NCBI RefSeq assembly: GCF_002234675.1
Contig: NC_019859.2
Location: forward strand, 12,911,483 to 12,975,482
Source: Oryzias latipes
Lineage: Eukaryota > Chordata > Actinopteri > Beloniformes > Adrianichthyidae
DNA: 64,000 nucleotides
Direction of reading: 5' to 3'
The translations under genes were made by a program, and so were the position numbers. Below, in pieces: positions 46,083 to 57,304 of this stretch. The stretch's first letter is position 1, and each line of letters starts with the position of its first letter. The notes under the pieces are model-generated. The model made no database searches. It saw only the letters and a program-made list of their open reading frames with translations, and had not been told where the DNA came from.

Positions 46083-46090
<8 letters not shown>
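44571..46090. other. Non-repetitive intergenic DNA, possible regulatory content
   Basis: No gene. The segment 44900-45260 is less AT-rich and complex and includes the MARE-like site at 45021-45036. Confidence 0.4.
45021..45036. promoter_or_regulatory. MAF/NRF2-type (MARE/ARE) motif
   Basis: TGCTGCGTCAGCA differs by one base from the T-MARE TGCTGAGTCAGCA. It also contains TGACGCAGC on the minus strand, an exact ARE core (TGACnnnGC). Function is inference. Confidence 0.35.

Positions 46091-46173
<83 letters not shown>
46091..46173. repeat. (AT)n microsatellite
   Basis: About 80 bp of AT units preceded by a short CA run. Confidence 0.97.
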
Positions 46174-46178
<5 letters not shown>

Positions 46179-46385
46179 TACGAGGTAGTTATTTCAACAT
46201 AAGATAACCCCCTGTCAGCCTATTTTTATTGGTTAAGTGAAGTAAATACTAGTTCAGACTAAGTTGTGTTTAACGGAAAGAGATTTCAGAAGGTGCTCAT
46301 GACATGGACAGGTCTCTCTGCTGTTCTGTGCCTAAGCTAGAGCTTGAGCAAATACTGCAAGCCTGTTAAAAGGCATTATCTGTAC

Positions 46386-46885
46386 TCAGCTGCTCAAGAC
46401 GAGTAAAAGTGTCCGAGCAAAGAGTGCTTGTCGTGTGAAGTGATTTCCCTCCCCATGCACGCATATGTCCTGTAGGCTGTCCTTTAGGCCAGCCCTTTCT
46501 AGCCATTGGTAGGACTTCTTGATATCAGCCACTTCAGTTATGATCTGGTGGTACATCCCATGCTGGGGTTTGTCCTCCCATGAGGATCTGTCCTCCAGCA
46601 CTGTGTCCTCTGTTCTCCATTCCCTGAGACATTCACTGAGCACACTGTCAGTTGGGGCCTTACATTTGATGTATTCATGCATCATGGATGTTTCATCCTG
46701 GAAAGTGGCTTCAACGCTCACTAGTCCTCAGCCTCCTTCCTTGCGGTTAGCATCCAGTCTCAGGGTGCTGTATAAGTGATATGTACGATGAGGAGCTTTT
46801 GTGTCTTCCGTGATCTGTATCTCTTCCTTTGGCCATCTTATTATTCCTACAGGGTATCTGAGAACCGGCAGTGCGTAGACAGTGG
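46386..46885 (-). pseudogene. LINE reverse-transcriptase ORF remnant
   Basis: On the minus strand a decayed frame reads VYALPVLRYPVGIIRWPKEE, a degraded Leu-rich segment, a stop, VSVEATFQDETSMMHEYIKC, LHGMYH-type residues (here QHGMYHQIITEVADIKKSYQ) and WLERAGLKDS. I recognise these blocks as the region C-terminal to the RT domain in a common fish non-LTR element, probably of the R2/R4 (Rex6-like) type that carries a restriction-like endonuclease. The frame is broken and both ends are missing, so it is dead. Confidence 0.75.
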
Positions 46886-48375
46886 CATGAGTTAAATAAA
46901 TATATTTTATTAACAGAAATGCCTTAATTACATAATTCAGAAGCCAAAATAGGTAGTAAACACATTTTTAAAAATTGATAAAAACTTGGCTTTACTTTTT
47001 TTTTTGTCTGTACCTACCTATAAGATGCACTGCATCAGCATTTTCAATCACATTTTGTGATATGATAACTGTCATTGCAAGATGTCCTGTTTATCTGAAA
47101 ATGTGGAACAAACACAGGCTGCAGGATGCAGCATATAAATGCTGCAAACATCCCCTGGGAGACACTGGACATTCTTTGAATACATAGCAGCTTTGGGGGT
47201 ACACATTCTGCTACTGGCAATGAAAAGACATTTAATCCACTTTTTTCTACTTTTTCGAGGTGGACCAGGATGTAAAACCCCATTCATTCAAACTCATGTC
47301 GAAACCTCAGCTATTTTGTGATTTATTGGCTTAACATGATCGTTGTCAGCTCCAGGTGTTCTACAGACAGCTTCACTGAGGAAATAACCTGGGTTTAGAG
47401 AGTTTGACAAAGAAAAGATGAATACTAGTTTTTAGATTGTGCCTTTTTCACCAGTTTTTACTGTTTTAATCTTTTCAGCTTAAAATGATCGCTTACAAAA
47501 AATATAGAAAAGAGAGCAGAACATGGATATAAACTAAATCCAACCTTGCAAGAAACCAAAAAAAAACATAGGAATGTTTATTGCACCAAATACATTTCTC
47601 AACATCAAACCTCGATGAGAAACTCAATCCTTTACAATTCACTGCTTTTTTTAGTGTACTACTTGTTCCACTGTCACTAAACTATTCCATTTTATTCATT
47701 TCACCCAGTCGGTTCCCCAGAAGCATACTAAATGTTCACAAGTGCTTACACTGAGACCCGTAGGCCAGTTATACTTTCATGAGCTGCAGTGTCAGCATCC
47801 TCTAAATGCTTCCTCCTCTTTAATTATCCCACCTGCCACTGATTAATGCTTTATGCTTCTGTCTGACATGACTTCACACCTGTTCTTTTTCTCCCTCTAA
47901 CTAATATCGCCTTTGGAAACAGATGATCCCTTTTTCCTAAAAATGAACATTTTCCCTTTTAAAGTGTTTTTGTGTACACGTTTTTAAAATCTAGTTGTCT
48001 TGCGTGTTTTATTGCTTCATACAGATGTTAGTCTGTTGCCTTGTTTACATCACAATCTACCATTTTTGTTCGTCTTTCTTTTGATTTCTCTTTTATTTGT
48101 TGCATTTCATGTATGGAGAGGTGTCCAGTCTGTATTATGAAAAAGTTATTTCTCTTTTGCTACAAATTATCTTGAAAAGTAGAAGAAATCTGAAGAATTA
48201 ATGTATTTTAGTGCTTATAATAATTTAAAATTTAATTTAAATGTTATGTTTTATGATGTCCAATTAGAATATTCTTAATAAATTAGTAGTTTAATAAAAT
48301 TATAAAATGGGGACAAAGTGTCCTTTTTTGATTTCAAAGTTTTAATTTTTATGGAGAAAAACATGTTTCACAAAA
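46886..48375. other. No gene seen
   Basis: AT-rich intergenic DNA; nothing recognised. Confidence 0.5.
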
Positions 48376-48388
48376 ACAATTGCTAACT

Positions 48389-48624
48389 CATTCATTCATT
48401 CATTCATTTTCTTAACCGTTTTATCCCTTTCGGGGTCACGGGGCTGCCGGAGCCTATCCCGGCCACTTGTGGGCGAAGGCAGGGGGGACACCCTGAACAA
48501 GTCGCCAGTTTGTTGCAGGGTAGAATGTCCTCACTCACACACCCATTCACTCCCGCACTCACACCTATGGTCAATTTAGAGTTGCCAATTAACCTATATA
48601 TATATATATATAGGTTAATTGGCA
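48389..48624 (-). mobile_element. Retroposon insertion with 13-bp target duplication and fold-back end
   Basis: The flanks carry identical ACAATTGCTAACT (48376-48388 and 48625-48637). The element lies on the minus strand: its 3' tail is (GAAT)n and its body includes GGGATAGGCTCCGGCAGCCC and GTGACCCCGAAAGGGATAA. Its 5' end is a perfect palindrome, TTGCCAATTAACC-(TA)n-GGTTAATTGGCAA, inside 48581-48626. A long target duplication and oligomeric tail indicate target-primed reverse transcription. Confidence 0.88.
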
Positions 48625-48637
48625 ACAATTGCTAACT

Positions 48638-49275
48638 AAAAACTAAAAAATTTCAATGCCATTGATCTGACGTCTTCTACACGCCTAATTTAACTCAATC
48701 TAAAAGTAAAAAGCTTTCTTGAGAATGAAAACAAGCAAACGAACCTGCAGAATCTTTGTTACAGTGGTGTAGCATTAAAGCTAGGATCCAACTGACCAGC
48801 ACATTCATTCAAAGGATACTGCCATACATTTTAATCCTGAAATGGCTTTCCTCTTTACCTTTTTACACTTTGCAGTCAATCCATGAAAACCATTGATTGA
48901 GTGAAATTAGCATTGGGATCATGACTTTTGAGATACCCCTCAGTTTTTTTCTGTCAGAAGCAGTAGAGTAAATGTGTTTGCTCTGTGAATTATCCTAGTG
49001 CTCCGGGCTCAGACGGCTTTGCAGTTGGTGTTGCAGCATGCAGTTTATTTGCTTGTCATGTTGGACTTTCTGTGGCATCATTCTAAATGCTCAGAAGTCA
49101 AACTGCGGACAAGGTTCTTTTAGCAAATTGTTATCTAATTACCTAAAAGCCATCACACCTGGGTTTTATTTCTTCTTGATAAGAATCAACAAAAAATATG
49201 GTGGATGCTTTGGCAAAAGTACATTTTTTCACTCAATCTGTTCTGCAAAAACTGTGAAGGACTGCTTAATATGGG
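48638..49275. other. No gene seen
   Basis: AT-rich intergenic DNA; nothing recognised. Confidence 0.5.
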
Positions 49276-49283
49276 TCAAGCAG

Positions 49284-49571
49284 CAGGGGCGGACCCACAA
49301 GGGGGAAGGGGGGCAGCTGCCCCACCAGCAAAAAGCTTTGTCCCCCCTTAATTTTTGAGTCAATATTAGTGTCAAAAAACAAAGATTAAGAAATCACCAA
49401 AAGCTTCATCTTAAAGAACTGGTGATTTATTATTAATAACTACATTAAATTTGTTTGAAACACATAGTTTAGATCCTTTCATTTCTAATGCCCTTCCAAT
49501 CCGCTGTTCTCTTTTCTAGAGTCTTCACCCCCCCTCCTGCCCCCATGGAAAATGTTCTAGCTCCGCCACTG
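49284..49571. mobile_element. Short hAT MITE with 8-bp target duplication
   Basis: 288 bp. Starts CAGGGGCGGA and ends CTCCGCCACTG, near inverted repeats, and is flanked by identical TCAAGCAG (49276-49283 and 49572-49579). The identical 8-bp duplication and CAGGG/CACTG ends fit the hAT superfamily. No coding capacity. Confidence 0.88.
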
Positions 49572-49579
49572 TCAAGCAG

Positions 49580-51561
49580 TCTAGATTACATAAACTCAAT
49601 GTTTCTGCCTATCAAATTTACTAAATTCTATAACGAAGCATCAAAACCTAGCTGTAACTTAAGAGTGCATGTTCATAAAGATAATTTCATTAGGCATCCA
49701 GATGGGCTCAGATTTTATGGTAGATGACAAAAACATTTTACTCACATTGATTGGAGTCTGAGAATTAGAGATAAATAGCAAGTTAAGAAGACAGTTTTCC
49801 ATCTCTCTCCCTTGTAACTGCAGCATTTTATTTTACCAAGATTGAATTTGGCACAAATTAAAAATTATTTTAGGGTACCATGCAAAGAGAGTTAACAGGC
49901 TAAAAAAATCAAATCAGCTTAGTTTGTTATAATCCGATCAAATCCAGTTTATTGTAATACAGGCCAAAATGCCTCAGCCTGGTTAAAAAAAAAAAAACAT
50001 TTCAGAAAAGAAAAAAAACTTTCTCCGTAAGGAAATATTACTATACGTTTTTACCAAATTTCTCTGTTGATTTTTTTAAACTAAATATTAGGTCTACGTA
50101 TCCATGGGGCAACACAAAGATACTGGACTTCTGCTAGACTTTAACTCCAAAAACAAAAATTACAGCTCCAGTTTTACCAACCTGAAACCAGAAACTCGTG
50201 AATTTTCTTCTTCATCTAAAATGGAACGCCTATAATAATTTATATCATTAAAAAAATGCTTTTTGTTCTTTAATTGAGCATCTTTTTATATTTAGTTGGA
50301 AGAAATTCACAATCGCCGCACTGGTTTGGAGGGTTGGTAGTTCTGAAAGGATATGTGTTCTAAAAATAATTCAGTGTAGGTCCACCTTAGGGTCATTTCT
50401 TCTTGTCTCATCCATCTCTTTTTCTTGTCTCTTTGTGTTTATTTAGTTTTAGGAAAAAGGCCAGGGAGAGCTCACTAATTCTTCCCTATTAAAAATTTAC
50501 AAAGAAAAGAAAATAGAGTCCGAATTGATCAGTTTTGGACAGGCTGATAAAGTACTTTCAGCTTGTAACTTTTCACCTCTGACAGTTTTAATCAGGTCAA
50601 TATTCAAACTCATACAATGTATTGCAACTCTATAGCCACACTCATTAAAATTCATGGAATTTAGCTCAGTTTCTGTGCTTCAGTTTCTTGTTCCTCCATC
50701 TCTGTCTTCTAGAGGTGACCTCATAAGTTGGTGGATCAATGATATGCTGGGAGGTGAGGTGACCTTCCTCAGTCTAAGCAATTCAGATAGATAATGGGAC
50801 ATTTTTATATTTTCTTTATTAGTCTTTGTCACAGGAAAAGGTCTTATAAAATTGCATTTTTTTATGGGATGTTGGCTGAAAATGTTTCAAATTTGTACTG
50901 GTTTCTAGTGCGCATGAAAAATTAAGTCATGTGCACAAGAAAGAACTCATGCGCAGCAGACCAATGGATGAAAGCGGGTGTTTCCCCTGCGCTGAAACAA
51001 ATCACATGACCTTAAAACTTGTTTAGGTGATGCTCCAAGATAATATAATGGTGACGCCAGGCAAGCAAAAGGCGTGTCCGAAGGTAGACTAAAACTCAAT
51101 AAACTCAGGTAAATGACTGAAAAGCTCTCCTGTGCACAAATGGCCACTTAGTTTTTCATGTACACAAGAAATATTTCCTTTATTTATTTCTTTTTTTACT
51201 TCTATGTCCCTTAAGGGGCTCCGTAGCAAAGTGGGAGGACAGGAAAATGCACCAACAAAAACAAGACAACGATTCTGGAACAATTTAAAGCTGCCACGTG
51301 AATGAGTAATTTTAAAACCAGAAGCAGAAAAATCTATTTAAACAGTAAAGCCTTTACTCATAATAAAACAGCCAGCCAAACAGGATGCAAAGAAACATAA
51401 AACCTAACGACTACAACAGTTGAGAGGGAAGTAAAAAGGCAGGGTTAGAACTTGCTCTGCATCTCTCCTGCTGTTTTGTCAATATATTTTGCTGCATCAA
51501 ACTTTTCAGACAAACTTTAACCAACCCCAAATACAAAATCAGGCTAACTTAGGCCTTACTT
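49580..51561. other. No gene seen
   Basis: Two kb of AT-rich intergenic DNA; nothing recognised. Confidence 0.5.
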
Positions 51562-52199
51562 TCTAAATGAGTGCTGAGAGTGAAGGGGAGGAAGAGGAGA
51601 ACTCGAGGGACCAAAATGAATCATGTAATTACTTAAACTCTTGTTGAAAAAAACTTGTGAAAATGTGTTTGTTGCAAAAACTATGATACTTAAGTACTGT
51701 CATCTTTTGCCGTCTATACACACGGAACAAAGAAAACAAGTTTAAATAAGCCAACATTGTTCTTGACCTAATGGAAGCTGCCTGAACAAACCGTTAATGC
51801 ACAGTACAATGTCCGTGAACTGCTAAATTCAGCCAGAACTCTCATGCATGTTTTATTTTATTCAGAGAATCTTGTCATGAAGAAACTAAAAGTTTAAGTA
51901 TTGGAAGGGTTTTGTGACACCCTAACAGGACACCTAATTTTTTGGCAGATTTTTGACAGTATATGTCCGTTTATAAGCCCTAAACAGTTCATTACAGGAT
52001 AACTGTGCCATCCGCTCTAACATGGCAGCCTCTTTTCAGTGGGAGTGGTGTGTTCTGATTGGCTCGTGGCTCCAGGGCAGAGTAAATTATTAAGGCCTGC
52101 TCTTTATTTGGCCGTAAATGCTCTCTCCAGCTCCCTTTCCATCTCTCGGTCCCTCGAGTTCTCCTCTTCCCCCCCTTCTCTCTCAGCACTCATTTAGAG
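51562..52199. repeat. 51-bp inverted repeat with 536-bp spacer
   Basis: The left arm (51562-51612) begins TCTAAATGAGTGCTGAGAG and ends GAACTCGAGGGACC. The right arm (52149-52199) is its reverse complement with two mismatches by eye (49 of 51 identical). The homology stops sharply at both arm edges. The spacer is unrelated between halves. No target duplication is evident. It may be a fold-back element, an inverted duplication or a structural regulatory element. Confidence 0.85.
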
Positions 52200-53794
52200 A
52201 GAAAGCAAACAGGAAAAGAAAGCTCAGCAGCACGTAGGGGAAAAGCAGCAGATTGGAAAATAACACAAAGAAATGAGGTTTGAAGAGACGGGCTGGAATG
52301 ACGAATAAATGGCTGCGGGAAATTTGGAAGAAAAACTGTGGAGATTTGGGCAGGAGGAAGGAGAGGCAGAGGAGGATGAAAAAGGAGGAAATGAAATGCA
52401 CACACAGGCATTTTGCGAACCTCCACACCTGCTACCTGTCCACCACTGGGTGAATCAGCAAAAACATGCACCCTAGATAGAAAAACAAGTGTAACTCTCA
52501 AAAATCAAATGAAAGAAAGAGCTGTAAGTACAGAAACGTTAAAATCTGGGAGTGGGGAGTGTCGGCGGTACCATTGGGGACAGGAAGCTAAAAGGAAACA
52601 GTTGTTTTGGTTTCTATCAATAATTCCGGATGTGTATCATCTGGTGATGTGTGCAGCTGCAGATATCATGCCTCAGAGCTTTAAAGTGTCAATCAAATTC
52701 TTGGTTTGCTGTGATCGAAATAGTTGTTCAGTTCTTCCCCTAAAATTTTGAGTTTGAATGAGTTCACTCCTTCAGGCACTACAATTATTTGCTATTTCTG
52801 CTGTTCTTTGAATCCAGTGGTTTAGCAAAACTCCAAAGTTCAATTCTCCTTTTCTCTCATTCATGTGACCAGAACTACATTACTGAATCTTTATACACTT
52901 TGCATCAAATTTGACACGAGATCAAAGCTAAACGGGAATGCGCTTTGGGAATTATAACCCCACAGCTTTGGTTTAAATCTATTGTCATAAGGACCTGTTT
53001 CTTAGACACAAGACAGAAAAGAGAAATATAATTTAAAAAAGAAAGCAAATGTTAAATTATAAAGTAAAAATCAATGCTAATTTTGCTGCACTTTTGAAGT
53101 CTGACTGTGGAGCATCAACAGCCAGGCAGCATGTTATTCATCACAAAGAAACATAAGACTGATTGAGTCTGGATTTGATCTTGTCATGTTGCTTTATTTT
53201 TCCAGCACCTTTATAAAAGTGTTTCACTGAGTTAAAGCAAGATTCGCCTCTTTAAACAATGAGCTGAGCTTGCACCTCGATGAAGGCATAATGATGAACA
53301 TTTGTGAATACCAAGATGTACACTAAATGCAGTTTAGGTGGCTGCAGATGAGGACCAAGTTCAGAGTCAAACATAGCAGTTTTACATTAGCCTTTTTCAG
53401 GTGGAATCAGGTGGTTTACTTGTTTACACAACCAAAATGAACAGTTTTCTTCAATGCAGTTTTCTCTAACCATTTTTTTAGGAAAGGTGGCTTTTAAGCA
53501 ACCACATGAAAGTGTTTTCTCAAAAATGACCAGTAACTAAACTTAGAAAATATTAAACTCTGGTAAACTTCAAAACAGGAGACTATGAGAGAAATAAAAC
53601 AAAGAACTAAGTATTGGGCAGAACAATACTTTGGACTTAAATAGACTTGGGAGCAATTAACTGAAACCGTGTGAATGATTGAAAGTAAAACTGAAAATAA
53701 CCTGAACACAACAAAACATAGTGAAGACACTTAAAAACTAAACTGAAAACAAAAAAATCACCAGTCCTAATGCTATTCTTGTTGACCTCTGATT
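52200..53794. other. No gene seen
   Basis: Intergenic DNA. The part to about 52480 is purine-rich on the plus strand and gives overlapping open frames without recognisable products. Confidence 0.5.
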
Positions 53795-53990
53795 GAAAAA
53801 TCGCAGGATTGAATCCCGCCTTGCTTGTGTCGAAGTGTCCTTGGGCAAGACACTGAACCCCACATTGCTCCTGGTGGTTACAGGTTGGCTCCAGTGTTAG
53901 GCAGCGGAGCCGCCATCAGTGGGTAAATGTGTGTGTGCATGGGTGAATGGGATTGTGACTGTAAAGGGCTTTGGTCCTTTCAAGAAGGGA
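53795..53990 (+). mobile_element. SINE, 5'-truncated copy
   Basis: Matches 43666-43949 from a degenerate B box (GGATTGAATCC) through AGTGTCCTTGGGCAAGACAC and GGCAGCGGAGCCGCCATCAG. It ends before the ATTTACC tail. Confidence 0.85.
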
Positions 53991-54034
53991 GCGATGAGCC
54001 TATGGCTCGCTCAGCATATTTTCTGATCTATTTT

Positions 54035-54596
54035 AAACTGTAATTGTTTTTTTGTCCAGTCCTGATTCACAGCAATTTGAATAAATAAATGCTTAGATAT
54101 GCTATTTTAAGCTTAATTTTCCCAAAACATGTCCTCCTTCCTCAGAAAAATGGCACAAGAAAATGTTAAAGATCCACTCCAATAAAAAAAATCTGTTTTT
54201 GGTGTTTTTAACGTGTTCTTGAAACATTTTTCTCATGATATCTGGTTTAAAAACTGTAAAGCTGGATAACTACTATTGCTCGCCATTTTTGTAGCACCAG
54301 TAATGTTAGGTTGGGGTTGTGCTGCGGGCGGGAGAGACACGTGTAAACAGATGGATAACGGGAAATGGGGACGGGCTACTCAACGCCAACAGTCTTGCCC
54401 ACAACTAAGAGGCAAATTTGAATAAACTACTGCCTCCCTGCAGAAGTCACAGAAAATGATTGTGATTTTTTTAAATTTGGCTAAAAACAACATATCATTA
54501 TCAAAAGACCACTGGGAACGCTTTTGAAAGATCAAAAGATGATCTGAGTGGGGTTTTTAAAAACACGATTCTCATTGGGGTGGGTCTTTACTGTAA
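54035..54596. mobile_element. Nested MITEs of family C
   Basis: A plus-oriented 3' part (54035-54163, CTTAATTTTCCCAAAACATG ... AAAATGGCACAAGAAAATG) is interrupted by an inverted copy (about 54165-54560, starting GATCCACTCCAAT and ending GATCTGAGTGGGG). It resumes with AAAAACACGATTCTCATTGG and GGTGGGTCTTT. One family member has jumped into another. Confidence 0.8.
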
Positions 54597-56292
54597 ATGA
54601 AGAAATAATTTTGAAGCGTTAATTATAACATAAATATAAAGAATGTGAAACCATTGTAACAGAAAATCTGCTTTTACAGTTTGCCTTTAGTAACTAAGGA
54701 GCCAGTCCTAAAATCAGCTTAAAACAAGCAATTTGGAGAACATTGTTAATGTTATATTTTATTGCTGTAATTGCAATATCATTGCATAATACAGTGAATT
54801 AATCTTTTACCTTGCTTTGTATGTGGTAGATTTTCTTATGGACTCAGTTGCCATCGTTAATAATGTGATGGAGGCAAAGCACAGCAGGTTCACATCAAAC
54901 GCCCGTCAGAAGTCAGCCTAACAGGGGCACAAACAAAGTCCAAACGCTGTGTCACGTCTAGAAGATTTTGATCTGACTAAATGAAAGCTAATGCTCTCTG
55001 CGTTTTAACAAGACTGCCTCTGACATCGTCTCCGTCCACCTTCTTGTGCTCTGGGCGCTCTTTACACAGGCGCTTCCCTCAGCAAATGTGGTTACATTTT
55101 ACAGTTTTCATATTCCCCTTTCAGCTCTCTCCATCCTCCCAGGCAATTAGGATGAACTAGAGCTGGCAAGCCAGACCAAAGCCATTATGATGTGTTCGTG
55201 AGCGCCTGCGTGTACATGTGTGTATACCCAGGTGATGTACTTTAAGGCAAAAGAGAAGAATCTATTTTCTCTTCGCACAGAAAAAGGCATGGATCAAAGT
55301 AATTGGACAGTTTGGCTCGCGCTTCGACTCTCTGGAGCCTATGTGCATTTTTCTATATGTTTTTTCAATTGACATTACTCCCCATTGCCAATAATGAGAC
55401 ATATATTCTCGGCCTTTATCCACTCTCTGTTGTTCTTGAATTTTCCATATTCTAATCTGCAATCATCTCCTTATGCTGGCTGCACACATGTGGTGCACCA
55501 AATTAATACTCGCTTTTTAATCTATTGAAGCAGAGGATGGAGGAGAAGAAAAGGCTAATGGAGGACAGACATGCATGATGCAGAAAGAGATGGGCGAGTA
55601 ATATAAATTAGAGGGAGAGGTTAACGACATGTGCAAGCTGCTTCACTGAAAAGTGGACTAATGCAACAATAAATCCCACTTATGAACTTGACTGTGTTCT
55701 GTGTTATACCACAAAACTGCAGAAGAAATTGGGAATTTTGATGTTCTTACTTTTGCTTTTTTGTCTCACCTATCTGAACATTTTTGAAAATTTAAAAAAA
55801 AAAAATTGTAGATTGGAGCCAAAACACACATTTTCAGATGGAAACATAAAACTTTGAGACTGTTAGCCTGTGATGACGGATAAAGAGGACAGTTATTGGA
55901 AGGCGCTGGTCTGATTTTATGCTAGTTTTTGGGAGGGCTAACATCAAACCATCCACTTTTTAAGACAAGGCTATTCATTTATTTTAAGTGCTACTTTGTT
56001 AACTAAATAATTTTTGTCACTTAAGAGGAAGAATTCACAAAACAAAAAAACCATACTGTCATACAGAAATCCAAATTATTGATGAGTTAAGAAAAACCAG
56101 CCTCATTCCATCTCGGTTATACATATGTTGGTTGTTTGTTTTTGTTTTTTTTACAAAAATGAATGTCTACTCTCATTTTCCATGTGGGCCTACTTAGGGT
56201 CATGTGACTTTTGAGATTTTGCCATTGACTGTATATGAGAACTTGACTGAGTGACCCCTCCGGCAATCCAAACAGGAAGTACGCTCTGGTCC
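54597..56292. other. Non-repetitive intergenic DNA, possible conserved elements
   Basis: No gene. The stretch 54990-55560 is complex sequence with few homopolymers and no repeat signatures, which makes it a reasonable candidate for klhl5 or tmem156 regulatory DNA. Nothing specific can be claimed. Confidence 0.35.
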
Positions 56293-56515
56293 CATTCATT
56301 CATTCATTTATCTTCTAAGGCCATTTTGTCCCTTTTGGGGTCACAGGGCTGCTGGAGCCTATCGCGCCTTGTGGGCGAAAGCAGGGGACACCTTGCTTTC
56401 AGCCGGATGCAAGGCCACAATCACACACCCATACACATTCCCATTCACACCTAGGGACAATAGAGTAACCAATTCACCTATGAAGCATTTTTTTTTTTGG
56501 GATGGTGGGCTTCCT
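56293..56515 (-). mobile_element. Teleost retroposon copy
   Basis: (ATTC)n tail, then GTCCCTTTTGGGGTCACAGG, CTGCTGGAGCCTATCGCG and CCCATTCACACCTAGGGACA. Same family and orientation as 48389-48624, but without the palindrome. Confidence 0.8.
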
Positions 56516-57100
56516 CCCTTTGGTCCTTAAAGCCAAAATCTCATAGATTTAGATCTCATAGAAATAAAAAGCTAGTACTCAGCTTTTTATTTCTCAGAAT
56601 TGCTACACTACCTTATTTTTAACATGTTCTTGCTAATCGTAATTTCTTTCACAATATTTTTTCTGTAGCGCAAGTATCAATAAAAGTATGTGGTGTCACA
56701 ATACACATTTGAAGCATTTGATTGACGGCCCAAATTGAGCCCAATTTCAGAGAAAGGGGGGTGGTCTTCTGACACTCCTGATTGGCGAGAGTGGTTGCCA
56801 TAGAAATGTGGACTCAGAACAACTCGGACTAATCTTTCCAATGATTTCTGTTTCCAACATGACGAAGGCTGTATTGTGAATGGACTTTATTTTGTTTCTG
56901 TGGGTGACGTCACCCTCACTCTGTCCAGTTTTCATTTACGGTCAATTGTTTCTGCCTGCCACAAAACTTAGAAAATTGTAATTTTTTTGTAAAATATCTA
57001 CATTTTGCCCAATGGACCAATGTAAGTATTACAGAATTTGGAATGAGACTGGGATGGTCAGGAAGCAGATTTGGAGTAACTAATGAATGCACCAGTTCAA
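56516..57100. other. No gene seen
   Basis: AT-rich intergenic DNA; nothing recognised. Confidence 0.5.
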
Positions 57101-57304
57101 CCCTTGTGCTATCTTAGATGACCCCACCCTTGCATTGACGTGTTATTCCTACCATGACAAAGGTGGATAAAGGTGGAAAGATTTCATGTAATCATGGACA
57201 CCAGTGAAGATCACAAATCATTGAAGAAAAAAGGTCTAACTCACTGACAAGTGGGTCTAGATGACCCAACTCCATATGTTAAAGTGCCTAGGATAGCACA
57301 AGGG
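57101..57304 (+). mobile_element. piggyBac-like MITE (family A), copy 3
   Basis: The best-preserved copy, 204 bp. CCCTTGTGCTATCTTAG at the left end mirrors CTAGGATAGCACAAGGG at the right. Interior GACAAAGGTGGATAAAGGTG and GTGGGTCTAGATGACCCAAC. Confidence 0.88.
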
